NCBI GenBank assembly: GCA_046536675.1
Contig: JAWDMK010000016.1
Location: 1-13,660 of the forward strand
Direction: 5' to 3'
Length of the DNA: 13,660 nucleotides
Origin: JAGDYD01 sp046536675
Lineage (GTDB): Archaea; Micrarchaeota; Micrarchaeia; Micrarchaeales; CABMGC01
Part shown: in pieces, positions 8,693 to 13,612 of the stretch
How the letters are laid out: each line of letters starts with the position of its first letter
Numbering within the stretch: the first letter of the stretch is position 1
Position numbers and translations under genes: made by a program
Notes under the pieces: model-generated
Database searches by the model: none
Told to the model about the DNA's origin: nothing
The model's input: only the letters and a program-made list of their open reading frames with translations

Positions 8693-9174
8693 CAACACTT
8701 GATATATTTTGGGCAGTTGTCGTTGTTTCTTCGGCTTTAGGCTTGCTTATGTTCACGCTTAGCTGTGTTGGTATTACTGGAATGACTTATATAGCAAACG
8801 CAACTGCAAATATACCAAGCTATTATAATGTCACTGGAGCAACTGCAATGTTTAGTGGAACGGAGAAGTTTCTTATGAGCTTAAGTGTATTCTTTGTAAT
8901 TATTTTAATAGCTGTATCGTGGATGCTAGGCGCATTTTTTAAGGCTTCACCACTTAGCGCTGTGGTTAGCATAGTATGGCTGTTTATGTATACTGCTGTA
9001 GCTATTTTTGTAAGCCATTATCTTGTAGCCACAGCAAAAATGATAACAATATATAATACTTTAGGCAATAGTGGCAACTTACTGTTCTTGTTCTGGGCAA
9101 ATATGCCAACAATATTAGTTATAGCAAGCCTTGTTGATCTGGCAATTGCCGTAACCGCTGCAGTCAAAAGCTAA
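8689..9174 (+). CDS. Four-helix membrane protein, 161 aa
   Basis: The start overlaps the recombinase stop (ATGA), which indicates translational coupling. Four hydrophobic segments are visible at about 6-28, 62-84, 90-113 and 130-158. A first external loop carries N-x-S/T sequons (NATA, YNVTG) and there is little charged sequence outside the membrane. No family is recognised. Its gene order, last of the run before the coat-like gene, suggests a membrane or virion envelope component. A holin-like or secretion-channel role is possible but unsupported. Confidence 0.75.
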   Translation: MTTLDIFWAVVVVSSALGLLMFTLSCVGITGMTYIANATANIPSYYNVTGATAMFSGTEKFLMSLSVFFVIILIAVSWMLGAFFKASPLSAVVSIVWLFMYTAVAIFVSHYLVATAKMITIYNTLGNSGNLLFLFWANMPTILVIASLVDLAIAVTAAVKS

Positions 9175-9176
9175 AG

Positions 9177-9190
9177 AAAGATATTTATAT
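9177..9190 (+). promoter_or_regulatory. Promoter for the coat-like gene
   Basis: AAAGATATTTATAT lies just after the upstream stop. It matches the AAAG-plus-TATA pattern seen at 2469 and in the divergent region. The predicted start of transcription near 9211 leaves a short leader before ATG 9225. A private promoter despite close packing suggests separate, probably high, expression of the next gene. Confidence 0.6.
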
Positions 9191-9224
9191 TTTTGCTTTA
9201 CTTATATTACATTAGGGGAACTGG

Positions 9225-9488
9225 ATGGCAGACATAAAGAAAGCCATCCGTGACCTTGCAACAATAGCAGTAGGCATTCTGGTCGTAGATGTTATTTTCA
9301 CTGCGACTGGAATGGCACTAGCGAGCCTCAACTCAGCAACGGCCAACCTTGCCTCATACGTAAGTGTGAGCACATTGGCTGGCGTAATATCGACAATAAC
9401 CCCAATTGTGAACTTGGTCTTCATAATTGGCGGCATTGTCGTGCTGTTGGAGCTCTTTGGTGCGGACAGCCTACTCCAGGTAGGTTGA
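9225..9488 (+). CDS. Small two-helix protein, candidate major coat protein
   Basis: 87 residues: a short charged amphipathic start (MADIKKAIRDLA), hydrophobic helix 1 (about 12-34), a small-residue Ser/Ala/Thr loop, hydrophobic helix 2 (about 56-79) and a short tail. This size and hairpin topology are those of small major capsid proteins in archaeal spindle-shaped and other membrane viruses. The resemblance is in topology only; I see no sequence signature. The gene has its own promoter, more GC-rich codons than its neighbours (ggc, gcc, gtg) and a terminator-like hairpin behind it, all fitting a highly expressed structural protein. Alternatives are a pilin-like or pore-forming peptide. Confidence 0.7.
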   Translation: MADIKKAIRDLATIAVGILVVDVIFTATGMALASLNSATANLASYVSVSTLAGVISTITPIVNLVFIIGGIVVLLELFGADSLLQVG

Positions 9489-9504
9489 TTGCAGGGCCAT
9501 GGAG

Positions 9505-9539
9505 AAGCGCAGTGACCGCACTAGCGCTCCGCTGCGCTT
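9505..9539 (+). terminator. Terminator-like hairpin between convergent modules
   Basis: AAGCGCAG (9505-9512) pairs perfectly with CTGCGCTT (9532-9539) across a 19-nt loop and is followed by T-rich sequence (9541-9560). A second inverted repeat, TGCTTATTT (9542-9550) with AAATAAGCA (9588-9596), follows. The region separates the rightward coat-like gene from the leftward nuclease gene. Archaeal termination depends mainly on T-tracts, so the role of the stems is inferred. Nothing else coding is visible in 9489-9677. Confidence 0.5.
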
Positions 9540-9677
9540 TCTGCTTATTTCTTTGCTTTGTCGTCGAAGACTTAGAATTTTGCATTTAAATAAGCAAATT
9601 TAAGCGATTTGGCTAAGCAATGAAAATATTGAATTATCATAAAATCGTGCAAAATAACGCAATTATTTGCAAGATTT

Positions 9678-10343
9678 TTACTGATAGCCTTGTAAAATAG
9701 ATAGAGCCTTATACCATTCCAGAGCCTTTAGCCAGGCTTCGCCGTATTTTTGCAAATGCTCATTTGCATCTGATTCATAATATTCAAACTCACCATCGTT
9801 TTTTGGTAGTCTCAAAACCCCAACCCTGTTAGGCATAATATTCTGCTCCTGCAAAAGATAAAGATAGGCAACAATCTGCAATTTATAATCTAAACTTATA
9901 TGAGTGCTGGTCTTCCAATCTAAAAGCGTGAGCTCACCATCAATTTCAAGCAAAGCATCGATGGTGCCACCATACTTATATTTCTCGCTAACCATAACAT
10001 ACTCCGTTCTTATTGCCTTTATCTGCTTACCATTTTTCCATCTAAGGTATTGGGCAAAGCTCTTTTTAGCCAAGCTGATCTGCTCTGGCGTATAGCCAAC
10101 TTCATCTACTACTGCACCCTCGAGGTCTGCTTGAATATAAGCGTGGAGGAGCTTGCCTGTATCGAGCGTTGCTTTGCTCTCGGTGTCGAGGCTTTTGTTG
10201 TTTAAACCGAGCTGGTTTGCCCAACGTTGAAGCCCAGGCTTGGCTATGACTGCGTTGAGGATTTGCGTTACACTGGGCACGGTTTCGCCGTTGGGGAGCA
10301 CATACTTAGGATGGGTTGAGAAGAAAGGAGTTATAATGTTCAT
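9678..10343 (-). CDS. RecB-like PD-(D/E)XK nuclease
   Basis: 221 residues with the motif series of phage/RecB-type PD-(D/E)XK nucleases: H67 in GKLLHAYIQ, D129 in YGGTIDALLE, D142-W-K144 in LTLLDWKTS, and Q156 with Y160 in YKLQIVAYLYL. D129, D142 and K144 would bind metal and catalyse phosphodiester cleavage. There is no four-cysteine iron-sulfur cluster, so it is not a standard Cas4 or AddB-type enzyme. It probably acts as an exo- or endonuclease in replication, recombination or genome processing with the neighbouring helicase and resolvase-like genes. The start overlaps the upstream stop by 4 nt (ATGA) and follows GGTCGAC. It is the last gene of the leftward cluster. Confidence 0.82.
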   Translation of the reverse strand: MNIITPFFSTHPKYVLPNGETVPSVTQILNAVIAKPGLQRWANQLGLNNKSLDTESKATLDTGKLLHAYIQADLEGAVVDEVGYTPEQISLAKKSFAQYLRWKNGKQIKAIRTEYVMVSEKYKYGGTIDALLEIDGELTLLDWKTSTHISLDYKLQIVAYLYLLQEQNIMPNRVGVLRLPKNDGEFEYYESDANEHLQKYGEAWLKALEWYKALSILQGYQ

Positions 10344-10582
10344 ATGGTCGACCTATTTTTGTTGCTTTCATAAAATTTTACCTCAGTAATCTTAACGCTT
10401 GTTGCAAAAAGCATATCACGATTTTTGATTCTGTAGGCAAAGATTCTCGCTTTATGGAAGTCATCAAATACTGGAATAAAAATGTTCTTTCTTTGATTCA
10501 TAAATGCGGTTATTGGAAATATTTCTCCTTTCTTTATGCAGACAGGTACATTACCAGCAAGGACAATCCACATTTTCTTCAT
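10340..10582 (-). CDS. Small hypothetical protein, 80 aa
   Basis: The protein starts MKKMWIVLAGNVPVCIKKGE and appears to be a compact alpha/beta domain: strands near WIVLAG, NIFIPVF and KITEVKF, and a helix FHKARIFAYRI. No family or catalytic motif is recognised. A ribosome binding motif GGTTGAT lies 3 nt before the ATG, an arrangement repeated at 13452. It is coupled to the nuclease gene by a 4-nt overlap, so it may be an accessory factor of that enzyme, which is inference. Confidence 0.68.
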   Translation of the reverse strand: MKKMWIVLAGNVPVCIKKGEIFPITAFMNQRKNIFIPVFDDFHKARIFAYRIKNRDMLFATSVKITEVKFYESNKNRSTI

Positions 10583-10634
10583 ACAATCAACCTATAATCT
10601 AGCGTTCCCAATCTTCCTCTTTTCGTCATCCAAG

Positions 10635-10874
10635 TTACATCACCTCTATATTTATACCAAGCTTTTTCTCAAGCTCTTCCTTTTCCTTACGCTCCTGCGG
10701 TGTAAGGTAGCCTGATTTTTTGCTTTGGATAAATCTAAATTGGCCAGACTTTATGGCTATTATATCTATAGGGCTGTGGCTGCCTGCACTCCTTATACAG
10801 AACCAACCCTCCTGCTCAAGCTTTTTCATTATCCTATACTCTCTTGCAACACCATTTCTATAGTTTTTGTTCAC
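10635..10874 (-). CDS. Short Hjc-like (Holliday junction resolvase family) nuclease
   Basis: 79 residues following the archaeal Hjc pattern: RNGVAREYRIMKKL with E12, then FCIRSAGSHSPIDIIA with S32 and D37, then FIQSKKSGYLT with K52. In Hjc the catalytic set is E, D and an E-x-K pair; here the E of E-x-K is replaced by Q50, a variant I believe occurs in viral and other nuclease-like relatives. The protein is clearly shorter than typical Hjc (about 120-140 residues) and ends soon after the core, so it may lack the C-terminal dimer helices. Probable role: cleavage of branched DNA during replication or recombination of the element. Translation begins at a GTG. Activity is uncertain because of Q50. 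Confidence 0.78.
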   Translation of the reverse strand: MNKNYRNGVAREYRIMKKLEQEGWFCIRSAGSHSPIDIIAIKSGQFRFIQSKKSGYLTPQERKEKEELEKKLGINIEVM

Positions 10875-10892
10875 TTAACCACTCTTCCCCAC

Positions 10893-10940
10893 GGTGCTGT
10901 GGCAAGGCGACCAGTTGATTGCAATTAGAGCCACAGCACC
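10893..10940 (-). other. Hairpin between helicase and Hjc-like genes
   Basis: GGTGCTGTGGC (10893-10903) is the exact reverse complement of GCCACAGCACC (10930-10940): an 11-bp GC-rich stem with a 26-nt loop in otherwise AT-rich surroundings. A minus-strand TATA-like TATAAATT lies at 10961-10954, which would start transcripts close to the first arm. The structure could therefore be the leader of the Hjc-like mRNA, a small RNA, or a terminator of the helicase transcript. The role is unresolved. Confidence 0.5.
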
Positions 10941-10956
10941 CTTATGGAGCATCAAT

Positions 10957-12555
10957 TTATACACCATAAATATCATCGTTTTGGTGTTGAACTTCATTTA
11001 GACAATCAACGCAAAACCACTGCCCATCATATTCATAGAGTTTACTTACAGCCTTGCCGCAATGCGGACATATTACTTTTTTAATAGGATCTTCATAAGC
11101 AACTTTAGCTTCAAGTACGGCTTGCCCTTCTTTTGCGTTTAATTGCGTTTTTTCAGCGTTTTCTTGTTGTGTGGTATTTATTGTGGCTTGCGGTGAGATC
11201 TTGGCTTGTATGCTTGTTTTTACACCAATTCCAGCATATCCCCAAACTGACTTCCCATCTTTTTGGAGTTTGGTTGTGCTTATGTTAAAAAGTCTTTGCA
11301 GCTCCTGCGTAAACTTGGTTTTTGTAACCGCATCTATCTCCATATCATTGCAGTAACTCACATAAGCATTATAGAGTTCATCTTTTTCTATTTTTAAATT
11401 CTTGTCTAGCTCAAATGTGCCTGCTTGAATGGAATCAGTTATAAATGCATATATATTGTTGTTTTGTTTCTGCCAAAGCTCCATATTTTCTTGTGTTTTA
11501 TCTTCAAAGCTGAAGCGCCTGGCCAAAAGGTCGCGGAGCGCCAGAAGGCTTGCCACTATAAGGCCCTCTATCTCGCTCTCGTTAGAGATAAGGCTAGCAT
11601 AAAAGCCATCGTTTCTCTGGAAGTGGTTAGGGTAGTTTGTTATAATCCAACGAGAGAAGAAAGCCTCATCAGTACTGTCATATACATATGGCAAGCGGTT
11701 TGTTGTATAAATACTTTTTGCAGTATTTACAAAGCTTTGAATCTCTTGCTTCATCTTAACTGGTGCGTCTATCCTACTCTCACCACTAATCATTTTGATA
11801 ATACCTTGGTTCTTTATGGCTGTTATTGGTAAGTCATCGTAGATATTTGCTAGCTTGCCCCACAGTTCTGCTCTAGCGAAGCGGTAGTCAGCTAAGTCTT
11901 GCAGCGAGATATTTGAGATATTACGCTCGCCTATAATATAGGTAAAGAGCTTAAGGAATGTGGTCTTGCCCGCGTCCTTTGGCCCGAGCTCCATGAACAT
12001 GAGTTTGAAGGGGTTGCTTGGGTAGAAGGTATAGCCGATCTTGGCAAGCTGCAACATAACCTTGTCTTCGCCGACTATATCAGAAAAAAATTGATAAATT
12101 TTAGGAGCAAAGATTTTGAGAGCAACTTCTGGCGCATAGTTTTTGTCTAGGCTCTCAATGAGCATTCCCTCATTTAGATTATGAGGTATTTGAAAGAAGA
12201 AGTAGTGTGCTGCCATATCTTCAATATTTTCTTTTTTGAACTCTGCAATATTGAAGACAATGTTTTTGAATGGTATTAGATTTTTGTTTTGCTTTGACTG
12301 TACGTCCTCCCAGCGCACAAAGTATTTGCTCTTTATATAGTCAACAAAATTAGCCTTTTCTGAGCGTTTAAGTAGATCTACGCCAAATTCCCGCAGAGAT
12401 AAGCTTGTTAGATAGCTCTCGACTTGGTGGTCTTCTGCTTTAGTATAGATACCATTTGGCATCAGTTCGTAAAGTGTTCCAGCAGTATATAAGAATTTAT
12501 GTGTTGCATCAACCTCAGTATATAGGTATTCTTTAGCACCTGCACCCAAACGCAT
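10957..12555 (-). CDS. SF3/D5-type replicative helicase with C-terminal zinc ribbon
   Basis: 532 residues. A D5_N-like helical region (about 60-180) precedes a superfamily 3 ATPase with Walker A GPKDAGKTT (191-199), Walker B LANIYDD (D240, D241), motif C YTTN (283-286) and a likely arginine finger in FFSRW (R302). A winged-helix-like domain follows (about 389-445; KDELYNAYVSYC), as in P4/D5 primase-helicases. After a Gln/Ala-rich linker, a C-terminal zinc ribbon carries C496-x2-C499 and C515-x2-C518. No AEP primase catalytic domain is visible in the first 60 residues, so a primase would be elsewhere. It probably unwinds DNA at the adjacent AT-rich region to start replication. It has its own promoter at 12613-12626 and is the first gene of the leftward cluster. 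Confidence 0.9.
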   Translation of the reverse strand: MRLGAGAKEYLYTEVDATHKFLYTAGTLYELMPNGIYTKAEDHQVESYLTSLSLREFGVDLLKRSEKANFVDYIKSKYFVRWEDVQSKQNKNLIPFKNIVFNIAEFKKENIEDMAAHYFFFQIPHNLNEGMLIESLDKNYAPEVALKIFAPKIYQFFSDIVGEDKVMLQLAKIGYTFYPSNPFKLMFMELGPKDAGKTTFLKLFTYIIGERNISNISLQDLADYRFARAELWGKLANIYDDLPITAIKNQGIIKMISGESRIDAPVKMKQEIQSFVNTAKSIYTTNRLPYVYDSTDEAFFSRWIITNYPNHFQRNDGFYASLISNESEIEGLIVASLLALRDLLARRFSFEDKTQENMELWQKQNNNIYAFITDSIQAGTFELDKNLKIEKDELYNAYVSYCNDMEIDAVTKTKFTQELQRLFNISTTKLQKDGKSVWGYAGIGVKTSIQAKISPQATINTTQQENAEKTQLNAKEGQAVLEAKVAYEDPIKKVICPHCGKAVSKLYEYDGQWFCVDCLNEVQHQNDDIYGV

Positions 12556-12612
12556 CGCATCGCCTTTTTGTTCTTTTCTTGTATTACACTACTTATTATA
12601 TTATATAGTAAA

Positions 12613-12626
12613 GTATTTAAATCTTT
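12613..12626 (-). promoter_or_regulatory. Leftward promoter for the helicase operon
   Basis: Read on the minus strand, AAAG (12626-12623) followed by ATTTAAATAC is a BRE-TATA match. The expected start of transcription, about 25 nt further, is near 12590, giving a leader of about 35 nt to the helicase ATG. It lies exactly 11 nt downstream of one arm of the inverted operator repeat. Confidence 0.6.
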
Positions 12627-12637
12627 TCTTTAATATT

Positions 12638-12658
12638 AAATTTACCAACTTTTTAAGT
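12638..12658 (-). promoter_or_regulatory. Left arm of 21-bp inverted repeat (candidate operator)
   Basis: The arm reads AAATTTACCAACTTTTTAAG plus T on the plus strand. Its reverse complement matches 12761-12781 at 19 of 21 positions. It lies 11 nt upstream of the AAAG of the leftward promoter. Placement just upstream of BRE suits an activator or copy-control site; the binding protein is not known from sequence alone. Confidence 0.65.
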
Positions 12659-12760
12659 CAAAAAAGATAAAAAATAAAAATAAAAATATATAGACGACAA
12701 AATATACATATTTACGAGAGTAAAATATCTAATTTAGATATTGAATTTATATAAATTTTA
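12659..12760. other. AT-rich palindromic core, candidate replication origin
   Basis: Almost pure A/T sequence between the two operator arms. It contains an A-rich run (12659-12690), an 8-bp perfect stem AATATCTA/TAGATATT with a 3-nt loop (12724-12742), a perfect 14-bp palindrome AATTTATATAAATT (12744-12757) and an imperfect TTTAC/GTAAA hairpin near 12710-12724. Easily melted DNA next to a replicative helicase gene is typical of origins, but no iterons bound by a known initiator could be identified. Confidence 0.45.
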
Positions 12761-12781
12761 ACTCAAAAAATTGGTAAATTT
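12761..12781 (+). promoter_or_regulatory. Right arm of 21-bp inverted repeat (candidate operator)
   Basis: This arm begins ACTCAAAAAATTGGTAAATT and is the mirror of 12638-12658 with two mismatches. It sits 11 nt upstream of the AAAG of the rightward promoter, the same spacing as on the left. The two arms thus present the same site, in the same orientation and spacing, to two divergent promoters. Confidence 0.65.
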
Positions 12782-12792
12782 AAGGTTAAACG

Positions 12793-12808
12793 AAAGGTTT
12801 ATATATTT
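12793..12808 (+). promoter_or_regulatory. Rightward promoter for the regulator operon
   Basis: AAAGG followed by TTTATATATTT is a strong archaeal BRE-TATA match. Transcription would begin near 12827, at the start of the GC-rich leader, leaving an untranslated leader of about 115 nt before ATG 12942. TGTAATAC (12812-12819) between the box and start also occurs, inverted, at 12581-12588 near the leftward start. Confidence 0.65.
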
Positions 12809-12828
12809 ATCTGTAATACAATATTATA

Positions 12829-12918
12829 GGGCCAAAGGCCCAGGCCAAAGCCCAAAGCCTTGGCTCAGGCCGCGCTTCGCGCAGGCAAAGCCCAAAGCCT
12901 TTTAAGAAAAGGCTTTGG
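12829..12918 (+). other. Structured GC-rich 5' leader with three hairpins and a direct repeat
   Basis: Three stems are visible: GGGCC-AAA-GGCCC (12829-12841); GCC-GCGC-TTC-GCGC-(A)-GGC (12869-12886); and a perfect 12-bp stem CCAAAGCCTTTT/AAAAGGCTTTGG with a 3-nt loop (12892-12918). An exact 16-nt direct repeat CAAAGCCCAAAGCCTT occurs at 12846-12861 and 12886-12901. The right arm GGCTTTGG can instead pair with CCAAAGCC at 12845-12852 or 12852-12859, so alternative folds exist shortly upstream of the ribosome binding site at 12931. It may be a regulatory leader, an attenuator or part of an origin. Confidence 0.55.
12846..12901 (+). repeat. 16-nt direct repeat pair
   Basis: CAAAGCCCAAAGCCTT is found at 12846-12861 and again at 12886-12901, exactly 40 nt apart, each preceded by CAGG (with one extra C before the first copy). 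The shorter core CCAAAGCCCA also occurs inside coding sequence at 2296-2305 and 13127-13136. Confidence 0.75.
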
Positions 12919-12941
12919 TGAAAAAGGAAGAGGTGAAACCT

Positions 12942-13202
12942 ATGTCAAAAGCAAAAGTAAATCAAATCGAAAAGAAGGTTGCAGTAAGCCTACCATTGCA
13001 GTTTAAGCTAGAAGCAAAGATGCTTCACTTGACTCCTACAGGCTATTACCGTTGGCTCAAAGAAAAAGCAAATTACTCAACACCTTATGATCAGATGCTT
13101 GCTAACTATAAAGCCCAGCAGCAGAGCCAAAGCCCAGCCAAGGCCCAGCCTGAGCCCGAGGCCCAAGGCTCTGGCGAGGGCGAGGGCAAAGAGGGTGAGT
13201 GA
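12942..13202 (+). CDS. Probable ribbon-helix-helix DNA-binding regulator with low-complexity tail, 86 aa
   Basis: ATG 12942 is chosen because AGGTGA (12931-12936) lies at ideal spacing. An upstream in-frame TTG at 12915 falls inside the 12-bp hairpin and is unlikely. Residues about 11-43 read as a beta strand (KKVAVSLP), a helix (LQFKLEAKMLHL), a TPT turn and a second helix (GYYRWLKEKA), the layout of MetJ/Arc/CopG ribbon-helix-helix proteins. The rest (about 57-86) is a Gln/Pro/Glu/Gly-rich tail encoded by GC-rich repeats. The fold is judged by pattern only. Its place beside the symmetric operator makes it the obvious candidate to bind there and control both divergent promoters, probably including its own. 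It is followed without gap by the next gene. Confidence 0.72.
   Translation: MSKAKVNQIEKKVAVSLPLQFKLEAKMLHLTPTGYYRWLKEKANYSTPYDQMLANYKAQQQSQSPAKAQPEPEAQGSGEGEGKEGE
13110..13195 (+). repeat. GC-rich short repeats encoding the regulator's tail
   Basis: AAAGCCCAGC occurs at 13110-13119 and 13129-13138, followed by related AAGGCCCAGCC and GAGGCCCAAGGC units. GCCAAAGCCCA (13126-13136) is identical to leader positions 12844-12854, linking this coding repeat to the non-coding repeat upstream of the same gene. Confidence 0.55.
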
Positions 13203-13457
13203 ATGGATGAAGAAACGAGAAAAAATATTAGGGAAATAGCAAAAATAGTATTAAAAGGAGAGGGCAATGTACCTACAAGGAAAGAGGTAAAAGAGCTGCA
13301 AAAAATACTAGACAAAGCAGAAATAGAATATCTAGGAATTAAGAAGATAAGAGAAGAGATAGAAGCTATATATGAAATAAAGTTACATGCGTATGAAGAA
13401 GCCTTGCAGGAATATTATGAGGCACGTAGTAGGTATCTAGCTGCTAAAAATGGTTGA
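13203..13457 (+). CDS. Charged coiled-coil protein, 84 aa
   Basis: It begins directly after the regulator stop (TGA-ATG, no gap), with GGGTGAGTG just upstream serving as the ribosome binding site. The composition is highly charged. Residues 1-20 form a helix, a short GEGNVPTRKE turn follows, and about 25-80 is a long Lys/Glu-rich helix with heptad-like Leu/Ile/Ala/Tyr spacing (LQKILDKAEI, IREEIEAIYEI), probably a coiled coil. No family is recognised. Its coupling to the regulator suggests a partner or small accessory protein of the replication-control operon. Confidence 0.72.
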   Translation: MDEETRKNIREIAKIVLKGEGNVPTRKEVKELQKILDKAEIEYLGIKKIREEIEAIYEIKLHAYEEALQEYYEARSRYLAAKNG

Positions 13458-13461
13458 TACT

Positions 13462-13608
13462 ATGTTTGAAAAGCGTTGCAGTTATTGTGGCAAGCCCATA
13501 AAAAGCACAGACTACATGGTGCATTTGCGCTATCCGAAATTTGACGGCATTCACGAAGAGTATTTTCATCTGCAATGCTATAAGAAAAGAGAAAAAGAAT
13601 TGAGGTGA
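13462..13608 (+). CDS. Small C2HC zinc-binding protein, 48 aa
   Basis: MFEKRCSYCGKPI opens a small domain with C6-x2-C9 and H36-x2-C39 (FHLQC), the ligand pattern of a treble-clef or zinc-ribbon module of the kind common in archaeal virus and plasmid proteins. ATG 13462 is preferred because GGTTGAT lies 3 nt upstream, as for the minus-strand gene at 10582. ATG 13450, overlapping the previous gene, would add four residues. It likely binds nucleic acid or a protein partner; the exact role is unknown. Its stop is within the ribosome binding site of the next gene. Confidence 0.72.
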   Translation: MFEKRCSYCGKPIKSTDYMVHLRYPKFDGIHEEYFHLQCYKKREKELR

Positions 13609-13612
13609 TAAA

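Noticed and set aside
9541..9677. Attachment site for the integrase in the convergent gap
   Set aside because: Short inverted repeats are present but no tRNA end or direct repeat pair is visible; terminator function explains the stems better.
9678..10343. Cas4 or CRISPR adaptation nuclease
   Set aside because: The RecB-like motifs are present but the protein has no cysteines for an iron-sulfur cluster, and no CRISPR repeats or cas genes are in the window.
10893..10940. tRNA or tRNA fragment
   Set aside because: The stem is 11 bp in a 48-nt element without D-arm, anticodon arm or TPsiC signature.
11425..11832. 135-codon plus-strand frame within the helicase gene
   Set aside because: It is antisense to the Walker B/motif C coding region, whose conserved motifs confirm the minus-strand gene.
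12915..12941. Upstream TTG/GTG starts for the regulator gene
   Set aside because: TTG 12915 and GTG 12918 overlap the right arm of a perfect hairpin and lack a ribosome binding site; ATG 12942 has AGGTGA at ideal distance.
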